The notes beneath the pieces were generated by a model. The model searched no databases, was not told where the DNA came from, and saw only the letters and a program-made list of their open reading frames with translations. Made by a program: the position numbers and the translations under genes. Below are positions 1 to 8,619 of a stretch of DNA of 64,000 nt, one piece after another. Origin of the DNA: Nitrospirillum viridazoti (GTDB lineage: Bacteria; Pseudomonadota; Alphaproteobacteria; Azospirillales; Azospirillaceae); NCBI RefSeq assembly GCF_007827975.1, contig NZ_VITT01000035.1; one strand, given 5' to 3'. How positions within the stretch are numbered: position 1 is the stretch's first letter; each line of letters begins with the position of its first letter.

Positions 1-1329
1 ACCCACTCCCTGCCGGCCAACGTGGCGGTGGTGTGGTCCGGCCTGTGCAACTTCGCCGGCGTGTTGTTCTCCACCGGTGCCGTCGCCTTCGGCATCGTCT
101 CGCTGCTGCCGGTCGAACTGATCCTGCAGGTGGGCAGCGACGCCGGCTTCGCCATGGTGTTCTCGCTGCTGATCGCGGCCATCATCTGGAACCTGGGCAC
201 CTGGTATCTGGGCCTGCCGTCCTCCAGCTCTCATACCCTGATCGGGTCCATCATCGGCGTCGGCCTGATGAACCAGTTGATGGCCACCTCCGGCACCGCC
301 ACCAGCGGTGTCGATTGGGGCCAGGCCACCAAGATCGGCTGGTCGCTGATCCTGTCGCCGCTGGTGGGCTTCCTCTGCTCCGCCGCCCTGCTGGTCATCA
401 TGCGTACGCTGATCAAGGACAAGAAGCTGTTCACGGCGCCCGAGGGCAACAAGGCCCCGCCGTCCTGGATCCGTGGCCTGCTGGTGCTCACTTGCTCCGG
501 CGTCAGCTTCGCCCACGGTTCCAACGACGGGCAGAAGGGCATGGGCCTAATCATGCTGATCCTGATCGGCACGGTGCCCACCGCCTACGCCCTGAACCGG
601 GCCGTCACCATCCACGACACGCCGGCCTACATCGCCACCTTCGACCGCGCCAGCGACGTGCTGAGCCACTATGTCAAGGAAACCCCGGCCGATCCCCGCG
701 CCGCGGTTGAGGATTTCGTCCGCACCCGCCAGGTGACCGACGGCACCATGGGCGGCATCCACGACCTGACGGCCAGCGTCGCCGACCAGATCCGCGCCTA
801 TGGCTCGGTCGACCAGGTGCCGCAGGAGAAGGTGCGCAACGTCCGCAATGACATCTACCTGTCGGCCGAGGCCCTGCGCATCATCCAGAAGTCGGGCGCG
901 CCGGCCATCGATGCCGCCGACCAGCCGGTGCTGAAGGAGCTATTGGGCCGCTACGACCACGCCACCCGCTTCATTCCCACCTGGGTCAAGGTGGGCGTGG
1001 CCATCGCGCTCGGCCTGGGCACCATGGTCGGCTGGAAGCGCATCGTGGTGACGGTGGGCGAGAAGATCGGCAAGGAACACCTGACCTACGGCCAGGGCGC
1101 TTCGGCCGAGCTGGTGGCCATGGCCACCATCGGCGCCGCCGACGCCTTCGGCCTGCCGGTCAGCACCACCCACGTCCTGTCGTCCGGCGTGGCCGGCACC
1201 ATGGCGGCCAATGGCTCCGGCCTGCAATGGTCCACCGTGCGCAACATGGCCATGGCCTGGGTGCTGACCCTGCCGGCCTCCATCGTCCTGGCCGGCTGCC
1301 TGTTCTGGCTGTTCCGCCACTTGTTCTGA
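1..1329 (+). CDS. pit: Inorganic phosphate transporter, Pit family (5' end outside window)
   Basis: Inner-membrane low-affinity phosphate permease (PiT family), which moves phosphate or metal-phosphate with a cation. The frame is open from base 1 (THSLPANVAVVW before the first GTG at 22), so the gene starts upstream and about 440 residues are visible. Family marks seen are SSSHTLIGSI near the first third, SFAHGSNDGQKGMG near residue 170 and STTHVLSSGVAGT near residue 378. These are the duplicated Pit signature halves. A hydrophilic loop of about 130 residues separates the two membrane blocks, as in PitA. The stop is TGA at 1327. A repeat element follows within 10 nt. No pho box can be judged because the promoter is outside the window. 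Confidence 0.93.
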   Translation, partial: THSLPANVAVVWSGLCNFAGVLFSTGAVAFGIVSLLPVELILQVGSDAGFAMVFSLLIAAIIWNLGTWYLGLPSSSSHTLIGSIIGVGLMNQLMATSGTATSGVDWGQATKIGWSLILSPLVGFLCSAALLVIMRTLIKDKKLFTAPEGNKAPPSWIRGLLVLTCSGVSFAHGSNDGQKGMGLIMLILIGTVPTAYALNRAVTIHDTPAYIATFDRASDVLSHYVKETPADPRAAVEDFVRTRQVTDGTMGGIHDLTASVADQIRAYGSVDQVPQEKVRNVRNDIYLSAEALRIIQKSGAPAIDAADQPVLKELLGRYDHATRFIPTWVKVGVAIALGLGTMVGWKRIVVTVGEKIGKEHLTYGQGASAELVAMATIGAADAFGLPVSTTHVLSSGVAGTMAANGSGLQWSTVRNMAMAWVLTLPASIVLAGCLFWLFRHLF

Positions 1330-1335
1330 GGGAGC

Positions 1336-1421
1336 ACGCATCCGCGTCCTCGTCCTCGATTTCCAGTTCGCCTTTGGCTTCCCGGAAATCTCCGGCGCCC
1401 GCGGTCGCGGGCTACAGCGGC
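1336..1421. repeat. Double-hairpin dispersed repeat, copy A
   Basis: Two small perfect hairpins lie 49 nt apart. Hairpin 1 is ACGC-ATCC-GCGT (1336-1347). Hairpin 2 is GCCCGC-GGTC-GCGGGC (1397-1412), followed by TACAGCGGC. The linker contains TTTGGCTTCCC. Copies B (50057-50146) and C (42383-42439) keep the loops ATCC and RGTC but have different, still complementary stems. The element fills most of the gap between pit and the VOC gene. Its function is unknown; it resembles REP/BIME-type extragenic elements. Confidence 0.75.
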
Positions 1422-1510
1422 ACGAAACGCACTTTTGTGCCGCTGGTATAGAGACGACCCAGCCACCAGGCGCCGGGGCGGTCCACCAGGGCCGCCCCTT
1501 TGCTTTTGGC

Positions 1511-1984
1511 TCAGCCCTCGACGGCCCGGCGCAGGGCGCCGATGTCCAGCTTGATCATCTGCTGCATGGCGGCCATGGCGCGGGCCGCCGTCACCGGGTC
1601 GGGGCTGGTGACCAGCTCGATGAACCCGGACGGCACGACCTGCCAGGTGACGCCGAACTTGTCCGTCAACCAGCCGCAGGCGTGGGTTTTGCCGCCGTCG
1701 GCGGTCAGCGCCTCCCAATAGCGGTCGACCTCCGCCTGATCGGCGCAGTCGATGACGAAAGAGATGGCCTCATTGATTTTCCAATGGGGGCCGCCGTTCA
1801 GGGCGATGAAGGGCTTGCCGTCCAGCTCGAACGCCACGGTCATGACCAGGCCGGCGGGGCGGGGACCCGCCTCGCCGTAATGGCTGATGGTGGTGATGCG
1901 CGAATTGGGGAAGACGCTGACGTAGAAGCGGGCGGCGTCTTCCGCCTGGGTGTCGAACCACAGGAAGGGGTTGATGTTGGGCAT
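1511..1984 (-). CDS. VOC-family (PhnB-like) protein
   Basis: 157-residue protein of the vicinal-oxygen-chelate fold, of the PhnB/3-demethylubiquinone-methyltransferase-like type (SCOP-style glyoxalase/bleomycin resistance superfamily). It begins INPFLWFDTQAEDAARFYVSVF, rendered here only in part: the FLWFD and A..FY..VF pattern is the usual start of this family. GGPHWKINEAISF in the middle and WQVVPSGF later are also typical. No enzymatic role can be assigned; many members are uncharacterised. The start ATG at 1984 is preceded by AAAGGACGAGGAC. It is codirectional with hpnN, which ends 109 nt upstream, so it could be cotranscribed at low level. Confidence 0.85.
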   Translation of the reverse strand: MPNINPFLWFDTQAEDAARFYVSVFPNSRITTISHYGEAGPRPAGLVMTVAFELDGKPFIALNGGPHWKINEAISFVIDCADQAEVDRYWEALTADGGKTHACGWLTDKFGVTWQVVPSGFIELVTSPDPVTAARAMAAMQQMIKLDIGALRRAVEG

Positions 1985-2093
1985 GTCCTCGTCCTTTTTC
2001 TGGGGAAAGGCGCGAACCGACTATGCGCCTCCTCCCAAGGACGGCCAAGCGGGGTGGTGCCCGACACCGCCGCCTGAAATTATTCCGCTTAAA

Positions 2094-4712
2094 CTATTCC
2101 GCCGGCGTCTTGGGCGGGCCCAGCAGGGCCGGCAGGAACAGCAGCGCCGTGGCCAGGATGCTGGCCAGCGAGAACACCAGCAGCTCGCCCATGCTGGCGG
2201 TGCCGGGGTGGTGGCTGGTCCACAGGCTGCCGAAGGCGGTGCCCGTGGTCAGGGCCGACAGGATGGTGGCGCGCGTCAGGCTGGAGGTCAGAGGGTTGGT
2301 CTGACCCTGGCGCCAGGCCATGACGTAATAGATGTTGAAGGCGGTGCCGATGCCGAACAGCAGGGGCAGGGCGATGATGTTGGCGAAGTTGATGGGTTTG
2401 CCCGCCAGGATGGCGGCGGCCAGGGTCAGCAGCGACGCTAGGGCCAGGGGCGCCAGGGTCTTCAGCACGTCGCCCACGTTGCGCAAGGTGACAGCCAGCA
2501 GGATCGTCACCAGGATCACCGCCAGTATGCCCGCCTGAAGGAAGGCATGGATGATGGTGGCGCTGCTTTCCTGGATGCTGATGGGCGTGCCGGTGGCGTC
2601 GGGGGCGATGGTCCGCACGGCCTTCACGAAGCGCTTCAGCACCCGGTTGTCGTTGCTGTCGCCCTTGGGGAAGACGGAGATGCGGGCGTGCCCGTCCACC
2701 GCCACCCAGTCGCGCTTCAGATCCTCCGGCAGGTCCTTGAAGGTCACGGGCGTGGCCTGCAGGCTGTCGTTCACCTGGGCCAGCATGGTCTGAAGCCCGG
2801 GCTCCACCGCCTTCTGGAACAGGGGCACCACCCTTTCCGCCGGGGCGGCCAGGGTCCCCTCCAGCGCCTTCTTGAACCGCTGGGCGGAGACGCCGGCCGG
2901 GCTGGCGGCGTCGGGGTTCAGCTTGTCCAGGGCGGCGACGATGCCGGTCATGGACTGGCGTACATCCTCGATGCTGGGGGCGGGGCGCACGTCGGTGGGC
3001 GTCAGGCTGGGGCCGATCAGCGACGCGGCGTCGGAAATGGCCGCCATCTTGGCGTCCTGGTCGGTGGGGATGTAGTCGTCCAGGGTGATGGCCTGCGCCA
3101 CCTCCGGCAGCTTGGACAGCTTGTCGGCCAGGGCCCGCGCCTCATCCTCCGACTTGGCCAGCACGTCGATGGTGTTGGGGGTGAACAGCGGGTCCTTCAT
3201 CAGCTCCAGCACCACCGACACCGCCTCCGTCTTGGGGCTGCGCAGGTTCAGCGGGTTGAAGTCGAAGGACAGGCGCGGCAGCAGGGCGGCGCAGGCCACG
3301 GCCAGCACGGCGCCTGCGCCCAGCACCCAGCGGCGGCGGGTCAGCACCAGGCGGTCCAGGGGCGCCAACGCCTTATACCCCACTTCCACCTGCTCGCCCT
3401 TGGGCCGCAGCAGCATCAGCAGGGCCGGCAGGAAGGTGACGGACAGCAGGAAGGCGACACCCATGCCCACGCCGGCGATGATGCCCAGCTGCGACACGCC
3501 GCGGTAATCGGTGGGCAGGAAGGCCAGGAAGCCGGCGGCGGTGGCAGCTGCCGCGATGGTCAGGCCCCGGCCGACGCCGCGGCCCGCAGCGGTCAGGGCC
3601 TCGGCCAGGTCGTCATGGGCCAGCCGGTCGGCGCGATAGCGGACGGAGAATTGGATGCCGAAGTCCACCCCCAGGCCCACGAACAGCACGGTGAAGGCGA
3701 TGGACAGCAGGTTGAAGGGGCCGGTGGCGATCAGGCCGAAGGCGGCGGTGGCGGCAAGGCCGATGACCACCGTCAGCAGAATGGCGCCCACCATGCGGAA
3801 GGACTTCACCGCCAGCCACAACAGCACCAGCACGGCGATGCCCGTCAGGCTGCCGTTGAAGGCCGCCCCTTCGCCCAGGGTGCCGAACTCCTCGTCCGCC
3901 ATGGGCACCTCGCCCGTCAGGCGGACCCGGATGCCGTTCTCGGGCGTCAGGCCCAGATCCTTGGCGGTGGCGCGGATAGCGTCGGACGCCATGGCGCCCG
4001 GCTGCAGGTCGTTGAAGTCCAGCACTGGCTGCACCAGGATGAAACGGCGCAGTTCCATAGGGTTGGGCGGCTGCCCGGACACCAGGCCGCGCCAGTTCAG
4101 GGGCACCATCTTGCCCTGGGTCGCCGCCTCCAGTGTGCCGGACAGCGCGTCGAAGGGGCGCTGAAGATCCTCCAGCTTGGCCTGGCCGTAGCTGACGCCC
4201 TGCAGGTAGGTGCCCAGCGTGTCAAGGAGGCCGCGCGCCGACGGGTCGGCCGCCAGCGGGCCCAGCAGCGGCTGCGCCTGGATCAGCGACTGCATGGTGG
4301 ACTGCACCTCTTCCGTGGGCAGCAGCATCAGGCCTTCGCGGTCGAAATAGGGGCCGCCATCGGGGCGGAAGACGTTGCGCACCACGTCGGTACGCTTACG
4401 CAGGGCGTCGGCCAGCATGCGGGTGGCGCGCTCCGCCAGTTCCGGCGTCACGCCATCCACGACGATGGCGGTCTGCTGCACCTTCTGGGGATACAGCTTG
4501 TCGAAGGCGATCTCGCGCTGGCGCCAGATCAACTGCGGCGACAGCAGCTTCACGGCGTCGGTGTCGATGGCGAAGTGGGTGGCGACATGGAAGGCGGCCG
4601 CCGCCCCCAGCACCAGGCCGGCCAGCAAGGTCAGCTGCCAGCGCCGGCAGCAGGCGGCTACCAGCGTGGCCACCCGGTCGTTAAGGCCCATTTTTCCGTC
4701 GGCGCGCGCCAT
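2094..4712 (-). CDS. hpnN: Hopanoid transporter HpnN, RND/MMPL family
   Basis: 872-residue RND-superfamily permease. HpnN moves hopanoids from the inner to the outer membrane in hopanoid-producing bacteria. The protein has the internal duplication of the family: a first membrane helix at about residues 30-50, a large periplasmic domain, five helices at about 285-440 including LFVGLGVDFGIQFSVRYR, a further helix near 465, a second periplasmic domain, and five final helices to the C-terminus. The start ATG at 4712 follows GAGG with 8-nt spacing. The gene lies just 24 nt downstream of the copD terminator, so its promoter must overlap that hairpin or the end of copD. The assignment rests on length, fold and location next to the hpn genes. 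Confidence 0.88.
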   Translation of the reverse strand: MARADGKMGLNDRVATLVAACCRRWQLTLLAGLVLGAAAAFHVATHFAIDTDAVKLLSPQLIWRQREIAFDKLYPQKVQQTAIVVDGVTPELAERATRMLADALRKRTDVVRNVFRPDGGPYFDREGLMLLPTEEVQSTMQSLIQAQPLLGPLAADPSARGLLDTLGTYLQGVSYGQAKLEDLQRPFDALSGTLEAATQGKMVPLNWRGLVSGQPPNPMELRRFILVQPVLDFNDLQPGAMASDAIRATAKDLGLTPENGIRVRLTGEVPMADEEFGTLGEGAAFNGSLTGIAVLVLLWLAVKSFRMVGAILLTVVIGLAATAAFGLIATGPFNLLSIAFTVLFVGLGVDFGIQFSVRYRADRLAHDDLAEALTAAGRGVGRGLTIAAAATAAGFLAFLPTDYRGVSQLGIIAGVGMGVAFLLSVTFLPALLMLLRPKGEQVEVGYKALAPLDRLVLTRRRWVLGAGAVLAVACAALLPRLSFDFNPLNLRSPKTEAVSVVLELMKDPLFTPNTIDVLAKSEDEARALADKLSKLPEVAQAITLDDYIPTDQDAKMAAISDAASLIGPSLTPTDVRPAPSIEDVRQSMTGIVAALDKLNPDAASPAGVSAQRFKKALEGTLAAPAERVVPLFQKAVEPGLQTMLAQVNDSLQATPVTFKDLPEDLKRDWVAVDGHARISVFPKGDSNDNRVLKRFVKAVRTIAPDATGTPISIQESSATIIHAFLQAGILAVILVTILLAVTLRNVGDVLKTLAPLALASLLTLAAAILAGKPINFANIIALPLLFGIGTAFNIYYVMAWRQGQTNPLTSSLTRATILSALTTGTAFGSLWTSHHPGTASMGELLVFSLASILATALLFLPALLGPPKTPAE

Positions 4713-4736
4713 GTTCGCTTCCTCGCTTCCTATGTG

Positions 4737-4764
4737 AAAACGGGCGCCGGTCTCCCGGCGCCCG
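4737..4764 (-). terminator. Rho-independent terminator after copD
   Basis: Inverted repeat CGGGCGCCGG (4741-4750), loop TCTC, CCGGCGCCCG (4755-4764). Read on the minus strand it is followed by TTTT (4740-4737). It lies between the copD stop (4796) and the hpnN start (4712), so it should separate the two transcripts. Confidence 0.85.
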
Positions 4765-4795
4765 TTCCCAGATCATCAACGCCAAGGCCTTGATA

Positions 4796-6454
4796 TCAGG
4801 CCTCGCGGTAGGCCAGCAACAACAGGCCGACCAGGACGAAGCAGGTGGGCCAGATCCAGCCGGCCCAGCGGGCGTCGCGGCCGCTGCCCCGGATCTGCAT
4901 CCAGCGGGCGGCACCCGCCGCCACGCCCAGCACCGCCAGGAACAGGTGGCTGAGCTCGATCAGCAGCTGTTCCTTGATGTTGCTGATGGCGTGGTTGTGG
5001 GTCAGCAGCAGGTCGCCGCCCACGGTGGTCAGCACAGGGAAGACCAGGGCCAGGGCCTGATTCTTCCACCGCCCGGTGCGCACGCCCCATTCGAAGACGG
5101 TGAAGGCGATGATCAGCACGACGAAGGTGCGGTGCTGCACCACCTCCGGATCGCGGAAGCTGTCCCAGAAGCCGACATTGCCCATGGGCCAGGTTTCCGG
5201 ATCCGACCGCAGGAACAGGAAGCCCGCCAGGATCAGGAACAACAGCGGCCAGTGTTTGGCCCAGCGCACGCCCGCCCGCTCCAGCAGGGCAAACAGGCCC
5301 ACCAGCAACACCACCAGGCCCGCCCAGTGGTGGTTGTATTCCGACCAGGCGATGTCGTCGGCGTTACGGGGCGGTAGCTCGCCGGCGCCGGGCACGAAGG
5401 CCTGCGGCCGGTTGCTGGCCTGCTGGTCGCGCCATTCCTTGTCCAGCTTCTCCTGCAGGGCCGGAATGGCCAGGCTGTCGTGGCTGGGGCTTTCCAGGCG
5501 CGGCGGGATGACGGGGGTCATGCGCTCCACCACCTCGGCCCAGGTGGCACGGTCGTCCGTCAGGTCGCTAGCCGGCGGTTGCGAGGTGATGGACCCGGCC
5601 GCCAGCAGGATGGCGATGGCGAAGGCGATCTCGACCTCCACGAAGCGGCGCACCCGGGTCAGGCTTTCGCCCTGGCCGGCGGCGAAGCGGCGGATGGTGC
5701 GGAAGTTGCCCAGGCCCAGCAGCAGCAGGATGCCCAACATGACGCCCTTGGTCACCGCCATGGCGCCGTAGGCCGTACCGTAGAAGCCCTGGAGGCTGCC
5801 GATGAAGCCGATGCTGATGCCGATGGCGCCCAGCACGATCAGGATGACGCCGGTGATGGACATCAGGCTGTAGCGCTGGCCGATGGCGGCACCCTCGTCG
5901 CGCGACTGGGCCTGTCCCAGCGACGACAGGAAGGCCGGCAGGCCGCCCAGCCACAGGCCGGCGCCTAGGATGTGCGAGAACGTGGCCAGCAGCATCCACA
6001 GGCGCTCACCCGGGCGGGCGGCGGCATGGCTCGTGGCCAATGAGGCGACCAGCATCACCAGGGCCAGGGCCGTCAGCACGGCGACGCGCGGACGGGTCAT
6101 GTGGCCGCGCGCCGCCACCACGATGGCGAGGGCCGCCAGGGCCTGGACGATGCCCGCCTCGATGAAGAAGGCGCCCGCCACCTGCAGCACCGGCATTTCC
6201 AGCGTGCCGGACAGCACCAGGGCGTTCAACGTCAGCGAGGACAGGGTGGCGATGGCCGTGGCGATGCCGCCCCAGCGGGCATAACGCGCGCCGGCGTCGG
6301 CCACCGCGTCGGCGGACAGCTTCAGCTGGGCCGCCAGCGGCAGGGCCAGGCAGGTCAGGAACAGCACGCTGCCGAAGGCCATGGTCATGGCCACCAGGTT
6401 GATGCCGTTCAGGACGACGGTCAGGTAACCGAAAATATCGACAAGGGTATCCAC
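4796..6454 (-). CDS. copD: CopD-like copper membrane protein with extra C-terminal membrane domain
   Basis: 552-residue inner-membrane protein. Residues 1-290 hold about eight helices and the CopD/PcoD pattern: TSHAAA (H143) and FSHILGAGLWLGGLPAF (H161), then the block with VTKGVMLGILLLLGLGN. CopD works with periplasmic CopC in copper uptake or handling. Residues 300-370 are a hydrophilic periplasmic stretch. Residues 375-550 form a second membrane block of about five helices, rich in histidine (H375, H376, H441, H486, H488, H503), which standard CopD (about 300 residues) lacks. It starts 16 nt after copC and ends at a terminator, so copC-copD form one operon. Confidence 0.82.
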   Translation of the reverse strand: MDTLVDIFGYLTVVLNGINLVAMTMAFGSVLFLTCLALPLAAQLKLSADAVADAGARYARWGGIATAIATLSSLTLNALVLSGTLEMPVLQVAGAFFIEAGIVQALAALAIVVAARGHMTRPRVAVLTALALVMLVASLATSHAAARPGERLWMLLATFSHILGAGLWLGGLPAFLSSLGQAQSRDEGAAIGQRYSLMSITGVILIVLGAIGISIGFIGSLQGFYGTAYGAMAVTKGVMLGILLLLGLGNFRTIRRFAAGQGESLTRVRRFVEVEIAFAIAILLAAGSITSQPPASDLTDDRATWAEVVERMTPVIPPRLESPSHDSLAIPALQEKLDKEWRDQQASNRPQAFVPGAGELPPRNADDIAWSEYNHHWAGLVVLLVGLFALLERAGVRWAKHWPLLFLILAGFLFLRSDPETWPMGNVGFWDSFRDPEVVQHRTFVVLIIAFTVFEWGVRTGRWKNQALALVFPVLTTVGGDLLLTHNHAISNIKEQLLIELSHLFLAVLGVAAGAARWMQIRGSGRDARWAGWIWPTCFVLVGLLLLAYREA

Positions 6455-6470
6455 GTGCGGCAGGCCCCGA

Positions 6471-6884
6471 TTACGGCTGGGTCACGGTGAACGGGATGTC
6501 GCCGCGGGTGGTATGCCCGTCCACGGCCAACACCTGCCAGCGCAGCTTGTAGCTGCCGGCGAAGGGCAGGGTGACCTGGCCCGCCAGCGTCTCGTCATCC
6601 GGGCTTTCGGACATGGTCACCGGCACCTCGGTCTTGTCGGCGGCGATGACGGTCAGCTTGGACCGTGCGCGGTCGATTCGGCTGTTGAAATGCACCTTCA
6701 GGATGTTGCCGCCCACGCCCAGCGTGTCGTTCACCTTGGGATTGCTGTCGATGACGATGGCGTGGGCCTGGGCGGCCGCCGGGACCAGCAGGGGCGCCAG
6801 CGCGGCGCCCGCCAGGGCCACCAGGCCCAGGACCAGGAAGGGGCGGCGGGTGGGGCGGGAAACGGGGGGCCGTACGGTCGACAC
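6471..6884 (-). CDS. copC: CopC-like periplasmic copper-binding protein
   Basis: 137 residues from the GTG at 6884, chosen because GAGGAG lies 10 nt upstream; a longer frame to 7097 has arginine/proline-rich sequence and no good ribosome site. The signal peptide (residues 1-40) ends AAAQA, leaving mature H41-A-H. In CopC proteins the mature N-terminal histidine plus an Asp and a His in a DGH motif bind Cu(II); here the motif is D122-G-H124. The beta-sandwich body runs from SNPKVNDTLG to IPFTVTQP. It is the first gene of a copC-copD operon. Confidence 0.85.
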   Translation of the reverse strand: MSTVRPPVSRPTRRPFLVLGLVALAGAALAPLLVPAAAQAHAIVIDSNPKVNDTLGVGGNILKVHFNSRIDRARSKLTVIAADKTEVPVTMSESPDDETLAGQVTLPFAGSYKLRWQVLAVDGHTTRGDIPFTVTQP

Positions 6885-7594
6885 GGGGGGTGTTCTCCTC
6901 TGGGAACCACGAAAACAGGGGCATGCCCGGCGGCGGCCCGCGTTCGAAAGGGGCGGGGCCGTCGGGCCGGGGCGGATGGGCCGCTGCCGGGGCCGATCCG
7001 CGTGCGTCAGGCGACGTTCTACGGGGTCGGTGTCGAGCGCGACAGGGTCTATGTCAATTCTTTCCGTCATCGTTCCGGCTGCGGCGACGGAGATCAAGCA
7101 TCATGCATAGCGCATCTGGGTCGCATTTGGGGCTGTGGAGGTTGCGCTGCGCGTGGCGTTTTGTTGCATATGCGTTGTCGGCCCATACGCTATCACTGGG
7201 GAAAGGGCTTCATCACCCCGTATAGCTTTCCTGCCGGAAGATGTTTGCGTTTTCTGTCCACTAAAGATGCCGTTAGCTAAGGTCTAGGCCCCCCGTTGCC
7301 GCGATGTCACACGTGAAGCGCAGATCGCTCAAGCAATCGCCGCGCATTGGCACGCGTTAAATTTTGTGCAAGTCTGGCCTGACCATAGGGCGGTGGCGGA
7401 TTCGATTGGCACGGGTATCTATCGCCGGTGTTCGATCGAGGCGGGGGGTCGGTTTTACCATCCGTAGCCAATATGGACCTGGCGGACCCTGTCCGGCGGG
7501 GGACAGTTGGTATCGCTAACATGTTCAAGTGGGATGCCCCGGCGGGTCCGTTGCGGACGATGGACTTGGGGTGTCCTTCCAGGGGTTTTCCGCA
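6885..7594. other. Intergenic region between copC and ispH
   Basis: 710 nt between two divergent genes. It must carry the promoters of copC (minus) and ispH (plus). Base composition falls towards 7100-7300 compared with the flanking genes. I see no convincing coding frame, tRNA or strong hairpin, and no metal-regulator box that I can name. Confidence 0.5.
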
Positions 7595-8515
7595 ATGCAG
7601 GTAGTTCTCGCCCAGCCGCGGGGCTTCTGCGCCGGAGTGATCCGCGCCATCGACATCGTCGAGCGGGCGCTGGAACGCCACGGCGCACCCGTCTATGTGC
7701 GGCATGAGATCGTCCATAACCAGCACGTGGTCGAAGGGTTGCGGGCCAAGGGGGCCCGGTTCGTCGAGGATTTGTCGGAAGTGCCGGCCGGCGCCCTGAC
7801 CATATTCAGCGCCCACGGCGTGTCGCGCACCGTGGAGGCGGAGGCCGAGGCGCGTGAACTGCGCGTCATCGACGCCACCTGCCCGCTGGTGTCCAAGGTG
7901 CATGCGGAGGGCAAGCGCTACGTAGCGCTGGGCCGGACCGTCATCCTCATCGGCCACGCCGGCCACGCCGAGGTGGAAGGCACCCTTGGCCAGATACCGG
8001 GCCGGACACATCTGGTGTCCAGTGTCGATGACGTGGAGGCCTTGCCCCTGACGGCGGAGACGCCCGTCGCCTACGTGACGCAGACGACGCTCAGCGTGGA
8101 TGACACGCGGTCGGTGATCGCGGCGCTGAAGCACCGATTCGTGGATATTCTGGGTCCTGAGACCAAGGACATCTGCTACGCCACGCAGAATCGGCAGGCC
8201 GCGGTACGGGAACTGGCCAAGGTGGCGGATCTTATTCTGGTGGTCGGGTCGGCAAACAGTTCGAATTCCAATCGCCTGCGGGAAATTGGTGAGGAACTGG
8301 GCGTGCCCAGTTACCTTGTCCCTGACGAGCGCGCCATCGACCCCGCCTGGCTGGCGGGATGCGGTGTGGTGGGCGTCACAGCCGGCGCCTCGGCGCCGGA
8401 AGTACTGGTGGACGGTGTGATCGCGACGCTGCGGCGCCTGGGTCCCATCGAATTGTCGACATTGCCGGGCATCGTGGAAGACGTTCAATTCCGCCTGCCG
8501 GAAACGCTGGCCTGA
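7595..8515 (+). CDS. ispH: 4-hydroxy-3-methylbut-2-enyl diphosphate reductase IspH
   Basis: 306-residue iron-sulfur enzyme. It reduces HMBPP to IPP and DMAPP, the last step of the MEP isoprenoid pathway in the cytoplasm. The three cluster cysteines are present: C12 (QPRGFCAGV), C96 (DATCPLV) and C194 (DICYATQN). Substrate residues H41, H74 (FSAHGVS), H124 and E126 (GHAGHAEVEGT) are also present. The ATG at 7595 was chosen because MQVVLAQPRGFCAGV is the usual family N-terminus; a 22-residue in-frame extension looks unreal. It is followed by hpnH 104 nt downstream, so precursor supply sits with the hopanoid genes. Confidence 0.95.
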   Translation: MQVVLAQPRGFCAGVIRAIDIVERALERHGAPVYVRHEIVHNQHVVEGLRAKGARFVEDLSEVPAGALTIFSAHGVSRTVEAEAEARELRVIDATCPLVSKVHAEGKRYVALGRTVILIGHAGHAEVEGTLGQIPGRTHLVSSVDDVEALPLTAETPVAYVTQTTLSVDDTRSVIAALKHRFVDILGPETKDICYATQNRQAAVRELAKVADLILVVGSANSSNSNRLREIGEELGVPSYLVPDERAIDPAWLAGCGVVGVTAGASAPEVLVDGVIATLRRLGPIELSTLPGIVEDVQFRLPETLA

Positions 8516-8619
8516 CGCGCACGCCGGTTGGTGGTCTTTTGCCCGCCAATTCGGTAGACAAAATGTTTCAACCCGCGCCGCCGCGGTTAATGGCGCTGGG
8601 GTTCAAGGAGATTGAAGGC

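Noticed and set aside
2547..4793. Long open frame (about 748 codons) opposite hpnN
   Set aside because: Low-complexity Gly/Gln/His/Arg-rich translation, typical of the antisense frame of a high-GC gene. hpnN has clear RND structure and a ribosome site.
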